Assembly (NCBI GenBank): GCA_965116935.1
Contig: OZ220737.1
Coordinates: forward strand, 2,170,001-2,234,000
Length of the DNA stretch: 64,000 nucleotides
Reading direction: 5' to 3'
Source: VXYL01 sp965116935
Lineage (GTDB): Bacteria > Pseudomonadota > Gammaproteobacteria > Pseudomonadales > Azotimanducaceae
Below the pieces are notes generated by a model. It was not told where the DNA came from and did no database searches. It was given only the letters and a program-made list of their open reading frames with translations. The first letter of the stretch is position 1. Each line of letters begins with the position of its first letter. The position numbers and the translations under genes were made by a program. Shown piece after piece: positions 58,960 through 64,000 of the stretch.

Positions 58960-60408
58960 ATGAACCGCCGATCCCTGCTCCGTTCCGGTGCCGCGCTGGC
59001 ATTCGCCGCACCGTTCGCTCGTCTGCATGCCGCTGAACGGGCGCTGCCCGGCGAACTCGTTCCCGCCACCGACGCCGCAACCGGTCTCGATCTCGTCAAG
59101 CTGCCAAAAGGGTTCAGCTATCGGTCGCTGTCGTGGACGGGCGACGCAATGTCTGGGAACACGCCGACGCCGTCGCGGCACGACGGCATGGCCGCGTTCG
59201 CGGCGCCCGACGGCGGAGTGACCCTGCTGCGCAACCACGAGGAAACCATCCTCGAGCGTTTCGGCGACGCCGATGTCCCGACCTACGACGACTTCGTGAT
59301 CCCCCCCAGCGAGGAATTGCCGGACGGGTTTCCGGGCTTCGGCGGCGGCGTCACCGGCGTCTTCCACGCTGAGGGGGGAGCGCCGGTCACGCGGCCCCTG
59401 CTGGCCGGCACCGCCACGAACTGTGCCGGAGGCCCCACTCCGTGGGGAAGCTGGCTCACCTGCGAGGAGATCGTGCTGCGCACAAGCAGGTCTGGCGCCA
59501 AGGACCACGGCTACGTCTTTGAAGTGCCGGCGGTGGGCGCTGCCAGTGCCCGGCCGATTGTGGACATGGGCCTCTTTCGCCACGAAGCCGCCGCGGTGGA
59601 CCCGGAGACGGGCATCGTCTATCTCACCGAGGACAACGGCGGCAACTCCGGCTTCTACCGCTTCCTGCCGAACGACACCGCCCGTCGCCCCGGCGCGCTG
59701 GAAGCTGGCGGCCGCCTGGAAGCGCTGCGCGTTCGCGGCGAGCCGGGCGCAGACCTCCAGCAACCGGTCACCGGCGCAAGCTTTGCCGTCGACTGGGTTG
59801 CCATCGCCGAGCCGGACCGCGACCCGGAAGCCTTCCATCCGGAGATGTTCGGCGGCAATGTCGTCGGCACCGGCCGATCGGGCCCGTTTCTGCAAGCCGA
59901 GGCCGCTGGCGGAGCCCGCTTCAACCGCGGCGAGGGTGCCTGGCACCACGGCGAATCCATCTACTGGGTGGACACGGCCGGCGGTGCCGCTGGCGCCGGC
60001 GCGGTGTGGACATACGAGCCGCGCACAGAGACGCTGCGCGCGCTTTACGTCTCCCCAGGCGAAACCACGGCGGACGCACCGGACAACATCACGGTGCATA
60101 GCAACGGCCTGATTCTCGCCTGCGAGGACGGCTACGGCCATGTGGACGAGACCGGCACGGCCCGGGGCACTCGCCTCTTGGCGGTCGGCCGCGAGGGCAA
60201 CGTGTTCGTCGTCGGCGAGAACAACATGCGCCTCGAAGCCCCCATCGAGGGCAAGCCGGCCATTGAGGCTAACGACTACTCCACGTCGGAATGGGCCGGC
60301 GCCACTTTCTCCCCAGACGGCCAAACGCTCTTCGTCAACATCCAGTCCCCCGGCGTAACCCTCGCCATCACGGGCCCTTGGGACGCCCTCGCCGCCGGCA
60401 TCGTCTAG
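58960..60408 (+). CDS. PhoX-type phosphatase (DUF839) with Tat signal
   Basis: This is 482 residues from the ATG at 58960. The N-terminus MNRRSLLRSGAALAFAAPFA carries the twin-arginine pattern, so export is folded and probably cofactor-loaded. DUF839/PhoX marks are LPKGFSYRSLSWTGDAMS, DGMAAFAAPDGGVTLLRNHEE, TATNCAGGPTPWGSWLTCEE, GLFRHEAAAVDPETGIVYLTEDNG and GATFSPDGQTLFVNIQSPGVTLAITGPW. These are the beta-propeller repeats that ligate the Fe-Ca cluster in PhoX. A role in phosphate scavenging from organic phosphates is likely, though substrate is not certain for all DUF839 members. No regulator is adjacent. Just upstream is MITE-B copy 2 and about 420 bp without a gene. Confidence 0.87.
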   Translation: MNRRSLLRSGAALAFAAPFARLHAAERALPGELVPATDAATGLDLVKLPKGFSYRSLSWTGDAMSGNTPTPSRHDGMAAFAAPDGGVTLLRNHEETILERFGDADVPTYDDFVIPPSEELPDGFPGFGGGVTGVFHAEGGAPVTRPLLAGTATNCAGGPTPWGSWLTCEEIVLRTSRSGAKDHGYVFEVPAVGAASARPIVDMGLFRHEAAAVDPETGIVYLTEDNGGNSGFYRFLPNDTARRPGALEAGGRLEALRVRGEPGADLQQPVTGASFAVDWVAIAEPDRDPEAFHPEMFGGNVVGTGRSGPFLQAEAAGGARFNRGEGAWHHGESIYWVDTAGGAAGAGAVWTYEPRTETLRALYVSPGETTADAPDNITVHSNGLILACEDGYGHVDETGTARGTRLLAVGREGNVFVVGENNMRLEAPIEGKPAIEANDYSTSEWAGATFSPDGQTLFVNIQSPGVTLAITGPWDALAAGIV

Positions 60409-60580
60409 GCGTGGCGCACATTCAGGCACGCGGGCCTCGGTCAGGTGCTAACGTCCTGTCGGATTTCGCCGTCTCGGCATGGATATAGGTGATCCGTAGA
60501 GGTTGCTGGAAGGCAACAGGCAAGGTAGTGACGGCGCGGGTCCAACCAGTTCTTGGTACGCCGCGCGTGGACCAGAACTC

Positions 60581-61693
60581 TCAGTGCTTGGGCGGAATGA
60601 GTCTCAATGGCGGCCGTGGCCGCGTCGAGTCCCTTGCTTGGGGACTGCCATCGAGACTCGTCAATACCAAGCCGAACACCAAGTCGTTTATGTCAGCTGT
60701 GTGGACATTCAAGGCTTGAGCGACCTCTTCCTTGCCGACCCCTTCGGCTCGGAGCGCCGAGAGAACCTTTTGCAGGACTTGGGAAACTTCGCGAGGTCCG
60801 CCGTTCGGCTCCTTCTTGCGGTAGCCGCGCGAGGAAATCTCGATGTAGAGCTTACGATAATGCCATTCCGAAAGAAGATCGAGCCTATGCAGGCGGTAGA
60901 CCATCGCGGCGAGTGAAACGCCCCAGAGTTTCTTCAGAGGCATCAGATTGTGGATCGTTGCAAATCGCGGTGCGTGCGCGCGCACGCTGGCTGGAGGCAT
61001 CAGCAAGGCGGACGCGAACGCGTTCGCGTCTTGTTCGGCCTGCTGACCGTTCGGGGCAGCATGGCGGTGCAGAACAAGGTGGCCAAGTTCGTGTGCGGCG
61101 TCGAAACGTCCATGTTCGGCAGACTTGTACGTGTTGAGAAAGACGAAAGGCCGATCTCGTCTCCACATGGAGAACGCGTCGACCTCCACTGCATCAATGG
61201 CCAGGGAAAAGGCACGCACGCCCTTCGATTCCAGAAGATGAACCATGTTGCTGACGGGCAGCTCGCCAAGTCCCCAAGATTGACGTACAGCCGCCGCCGC
61301 GCTCTCGGGACTGGCATCGCGGCCCAGATCGGGAACGTCAGGCTCAGGTAGGTCAAAGCGTGCTTCGATCCACTCGCTCAACAGCATTGCGATCGCGCCA
61401 CTACCAAGCGCGGTGTCGCGCTGTCGCGCCGTCATTTTGGACAACGATCGGAAGCTCGCTGTATCGATCGCCGGGTCCTCGATGTCGTCCCCGAGGAAGA
61501 AGCCTGACGGGAACTTCAGCGCGCGCCCGATCGCAGCGAGACGGTCAGGCTCCGGGTTGAACGCACCGCTCTCATATGCGGACACCGAACGTAGGTTCAC
61601 GCCGATGTCCGCCGCCAAGCGCGTCTTGGTCATCCCCCGCCGCCGACGAGCCCACGTCAATCGCGTAGGGTTGAAAACCCCAACAGCACTCAT
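60581..61693 (-). CDS. XRE-family regulator fused to ImmA/IrrE metallopeptidase
   Basis: The 370-residue protein starts with an HTH_3/XRE domain (about residues 10-70; LTWARRRRGMTKTRLAADIGVNLRSVSAYESGAFNPEPDRLAAIGRALKF). An ImmA/IrrE (DUF955) domain follows, with FDAAHELGHLVLH (HELGH at 201-205) and the downstream glutamate helix EQDANAFASALLMP (about 220-233). Such proteins regulate mobile elements, often by cleaving a repressor, or act as toxin-antitoxin-like pairs. A C-terminal extension (about 300-370) is less typical. Its ATG overlaps the upstream 193-residue gene by 4 bp (ATGA), so the two are coupled. The frame was taken from the ATG at 61693. Confidence 0.9.
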   Translation of the reverse strand: MSAVGVFNPTRLTWARRRRGMTKTRLAADIGVNLRSVSAYESGAFNPEPDRLAAIGRALKFPSGFFLGDDIEDPAIDTASFRSLSKMTARQRDTALGSGAIAMLLSEWIEARFDLPEPDVPDLGRDASPESAAAAVRQSWGLGELPVSNMVHLLESKGVRAFSLAIDAVEVDAFSMWRRDRPFVFLNTYKSAEHGRFDAAHELGHLVLHRHAAPNGQQAEQDANAFASALLMPPASVRAHAPRFATIHNLMPLKKLWGVSLAAMVYRLHRLDLLSEWHYRKLYIEISSRGYRKKEPNGGPREVSQVLQKVLSALRAEGVGKEEVAQALNVHTADINDLVFGLVLTSLDGSPQARDSTRPRPPLRLIPPKH

Positions 61694-62271
61694 GCTTTCA
61701 GTTTCACGTCGATCACGAAATCTGCTGTGTCCAGCGACTCGATCTCAAGCTCGGCGTCGTCTAGCGGCGTCGTGGGCAACATGATCCTTTCCTGCCAAGA
61801 CGTAATGCGGCCATCCTCTGAGATTTGCGACGGCAGAGACAACTCGCAGCGCACCTCAGTCGTGGACTGGTGGAGTAGGAGGAACCAAGTCATCGGCCCA
61901 TCGTCGCCATGTGCATGCAAGGCAGGGACCGGCAGCGGGAGCTCGAGCTGGGCTTGGTTGGCGGAGATCGCATCGGCGGTCGCGATGCCTTTCGGTGCTC
62001 GGTTGCTCACATTCGCGTTAGGGCGACCGGTCCCGCTGTCACCGGTAGCAACATTGATCGCGATCGAATTACCCGGATCTACGACAAGCGCATAGTTCCG
62101 CTCGTCGGATCGGGTCCAGCCGTCCGGAAGGAGCCCCTCGCGCAGAGCTGCGACCCCTTCCATCCAGGCAGCGATGCCAATGCCGAACCGCGGGTGGTTC
62201 GGGGTAAAGCTAACGCGAGAGAGGTACCAACGATGCGCAGTGTGCAGCAATGGGTCTTCGGTCAATCCCAT
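61690..62271 (-). CDS. Unknown protein coupled to the XRE/ImmA gene
   Basis: The 193-residue protein has no recognised domain. It is beta-rich with conserved-looking stretches (HRWYLSRVSFTPNHPRFGIGIAAWMEGV; NYALVVDPGNSIAINVATGDSGTG; PMTWFLLLHQSTTEVRCELSLPSQI; EIESLDTADFVIDVKLK). Small proteins with exactly this position, upstream of and overlapping an XRE/ImmA gene, occur in phage-like and island regulatory modules. I infer a partner or substrate of the ImmA protease. GAGA precedes the ATG weakly. Confidence 0.6.
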   Translation of the reverse strand: MGLTEDPLLHTAHRWYLSRVSFTPNHPRFGIGIAAWMEGVAALREGLLPDGWTRSDERNYALVVDPGNSIAINVATGDSGTGRPNANVSNRAPKGIATADAISANQAQLELPLPVPALHAHGDDGPMTWFLLLHQSTTEVRCELSLPSQISEDGRITSWQERIMLPTTPLDDAELEIESLDTADFVIDVKLKA

Positions 62272-62561
62272 TTCCGCGAGTCGGGCCTAGACTTCATGTG
62301 GCTCGGAGTAAACGGCAACTGTCATGGACATTTGGCTTTCCGGCAAGTTCAGGTTCCTGTTTTTCTACCTCAAATGAGGGGCCCATGCAAGGACCTCGCT
62401 GTCGTGACCGGGTCCGATTGGCCCGGCGACGTCGTCGGGTCGTGCACTGCGTACGGGAAGGTTTTCCGCAAAGTGGGGTGTCCACCGATTCCAAACCCCC
62501 GACCCTCGTCTTGCGTGTGGCCGCGCCAGGCTCAGGGCGGTTGGGGACCCGCAGTACCGAC
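62272..62561. other. Intergenic between the regulator pair and the restriction gene
   Basis: No credible open frame. It must hold the promoter of the 62271 gene, but no strong -35/-10 pair stands out. Confidence 0.4.
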
Positions 62562-63770
62562 CTACGCCTGTTTCACCTCGTCGATGAAGTCGTCCAACGA
62601 GACGAGTTCAGACCGGAGCGTCTTCGGATAGCTGGTCAATAGGCGTGAAGGCACAACGAGCTGCACGCCCGAGTCCGACATCTCTTGGATCTGACCTTCG
62701 GATACGCCTTCCTGCAACGTGAAGAGATGCTTCGTGCGAATCCGGTCTGCTTCGTTGAGCACTTGCCGCCAACGGTCCCGGCAGGTTGTCTTGACGGCGA
62801 GCATACGAAGCCGCTCCGATGGGAAGGTAGGGTCCCGGTAGGATGCCTGCGAGGGGAACAGGAAGTCGGGGCGTCGTCCCGGATCGGAAACCGCCTCGTA
62901 GTCGAACTCGCGACCCTCTCGTAGCCCTTCCTCAATGAACACCTGCTTGGTATGAAGCTCCAAGGAGCGGCTAGCTCTCGCTTTGCGTCGCTGCAGGACG
63001 GTCTGTGCGCGGTCAACAAAGTCACCAACGCTGGAGAAGCCCGCTCGAATGTTGGGCATCTCCACGGCTCGTTCGACGCTGAGGAAAATCTCGAACTCAC
63101 AGTCGCGTCGCCGCAAAAGGCGTTCATCTGGGCCGCGATGGCTCTCCGGCCGCATCTCGATTGCCTTCGCAACCAAATCCGCTCCCGAGGGGAACGTGGA
63201 AAGCCAAGCGGGTGGGATTTCGTCCTCCGCAAGTACACACGATCCAGCGAGCTTCGGGCCTGCCTTGGGCACCCCGCCCATTTGCGACCAAGTCAGCCAT
63301 CGCCCCGGCTCCACGGGACCAAATCGCTCTTCGAGCAGGTCCTCTTCGAACTCGGACCGGCAGACCCAAACGCGGCATTCCTCGGTCTGGCTTGACGCGC
63401 CACCGACAAACACGAACACGGCCAGCGCGCCGGTGCTATCTGGATCGAGCAGTGCCGAGGCATTTCCGCCAAAGTTCGTGAGTCTTGCCTCGTTGCGGGT
63501 GCCGTCGCGAAGCGCGTTGTTGTACCAGACGGCGCGTACGGTTCGCGGTGAATCATCGTGCGAGTCGATTTGCAGCGGGACCCACACGTCGGGATTCTCT
63601 ACGCTTGGGCGGTCGAGGCCCGGTAGCACGTGGAACAAGACCTCTCGCGGGATGTACGGGCCCGCTTGGTGCGTGCCGTTGGCGAGGGTGTCATTGCCCG
63701 AGAGACGCTTCGCGTACCAGAGGTTGGCTGGCTCAGACCATGCAGCCATCCATGATGCGAGGTTGGGCAC
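62562..63770 (-). CDS. EcoRII-type restriction endonuclease
   Basis: This is 402 residues from the GTG at 63770, very close to EcoRII (404). The N-terminal effector domain matches (WYAKRLSGNDTLANGTHQAGPYIP; AVWYNNALRDGTRNEARLTNFGG; DPDSTGALAVFVFV). The hinge region and the C-terminal catalytic domain follow (DERLLRRRDCEFEIFLSVERAVE; RRKARASRSLELHTKQVFIEEGL; RRPDFLFPSQASYRD; MLAVKTTCRDRWRQVLNEADRI; KHLFTLQEGVSEGQIQEMSDSGVQLVVPS). The PD and V-K-T active-site region is intact. EcoRII cuts at CCWGG, and specificity here is inferred. No C5-methyltransferase lies in the visible flank. It should be beyond the right edge, or encoded elsewhere as a Dcm-type enzyme. The longer frame to 63869 adds residues that EcoRII does not have. 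Confidence 0.93.
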   Translation of the reverse strand: MPNLASWMAAWSEPANLWYAKRLSGNDTLANGTHQAGPYIPREVLFHVLPGLDRPSVENPDVWVPLQIDSHDDSPRTVRAVWYNNALRDGTRNEARLTNFGGNASALLDPDSTGALAVFVFVGGASSQTEECRVWVCRSEFEEDLLEERFGPVEPGRWLTWSQMGGVPKAGPKLAGSCVLAEDEIPPAWLSTFPSGADLVAKAIEMRPESHRGPDERLLRRRDCEFEIFLSVERAVEMPNIRAGFSSVGDFVDRAQTVLQRRKARASRSLELHTKQVFIEEGLREGREFDYEAVSDPGRRPDFLFPSQASYRDPTFPSERLRMLAVKTTCRDRWRQVLNEADRIRTKHLFTLQEGVSEGQIQEMSDSGVQLVVPSRLLTSYPKTLRSELVSLDDFIDEVKQA

Positions 63771-64000
63771 GGACAAGCCTACGTCACATCTGTTCGCAAA
63801 ATAGCTGGCTGTACGGCGGGGGCTAGAAGTCCCTGACACGCGTCTATCGTGGACGTTCCTGCCGGACACTGGAAGCCAAGAGGGCGCATGTTGGGGCTTG
63901 GCTTATGCGACTGGCGTGGAGGAGGCAAGTCGAAGTGCTCGCAACCGCGGGCCTGAAAACTGCCAGCTACCGCCGAAGGTCTCTGCGCCGTCCGTCGCTT

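Overview
This is a high-GC (about two-thirds G+C by eye), gene-dense bacterial segment. Its backbone is a type VI secretion system (T6SS). The T6SS, the FtsH remnant, the HtpX protease, a PhoX-type exported phosphatase and an autotransporter-like protein point to a Gram-negative proteobacterium. A host-associated or marine gammaproteobacterium is my best guess, but no marker gene settles it. Insertion-sequence debris and palindromic intergenic repeats are abundant.

Layout. Positions 1-4308 (minus strand) hold a degenerate IS607-type recombinase, an unknown protein and the sheath genes tssC and tssB. Positions 4417-10500 encode a roughly 2000-residue repeat protein with a C-terminal beta-barrel, sitting inside the T6SS locus. 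Positions 11040-28511 (plus strand) form a long T6SS run: tssE, tssF, tssG, two hcp genes, two VgrG-like spike genes, a DUF2169/pentapeptide loader-type protein and a 2077-residue presumed effector or spike extension. tssA and tssK follow on the minus strand (29320-31553). Positions 31739-47700 are an accessory stretch: an IS481-type transposase relic fused to a 5'-truncated ftsH, a Tle1-like DUF2235 lipase with two membrane or secreted neighbours, a truncated transporter gene, a DUF3800 protein, a VapC scrap, and a coupled operon built around a large subtilisin-like protease. The T6SS theme returns at 48034-53315 with DUF3540, two beta-helix needle proteins and a DUF4150 PAAR-like tip. htpX follows. 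The right end (54528-64000) holds a GIY-YIG-like protein, a Uma2 nuclease, a PhoX phosphatase, an XRE/ImmA regulator pair and an EcoRII-type restriction enzyme.

How it fits together. TssB/TssC (sheath), TssE/F/G/K (baseplate), TssA, Hcp (tube) and the VgrG-like proteins make most of the contractile apparatus. The membrane complex (TssJ/L/M) and ClpV (TssH) are not in the window. The spike looks unusually modular. The VgrG-like proteins stop soon after the OB fold, while gp5C-like beta-helix segments, a PAAR-like tip and DUF3540 are separate genes. One VgrG carries a large EF-hand-containing insertion in its OB region.

The most interesting object is the 2077-residue protein at 22278-28511. 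Behind an N-terminal beta-helix segment it carries seven Y-x-x-hydrophobic motifs (mostly YS[ST][VL]) and five PxxPx[R/K] SH3-ligand motifs. That combination suggests an effector aimed at eukaryotic signalling proteins.

The intergenic DNA holds at least three families of small non-autonomous transposable elements. They have clear terminal inverted repeats and target duplications (8 bp for one family, CTAG for two), and they share a common palindromic core.
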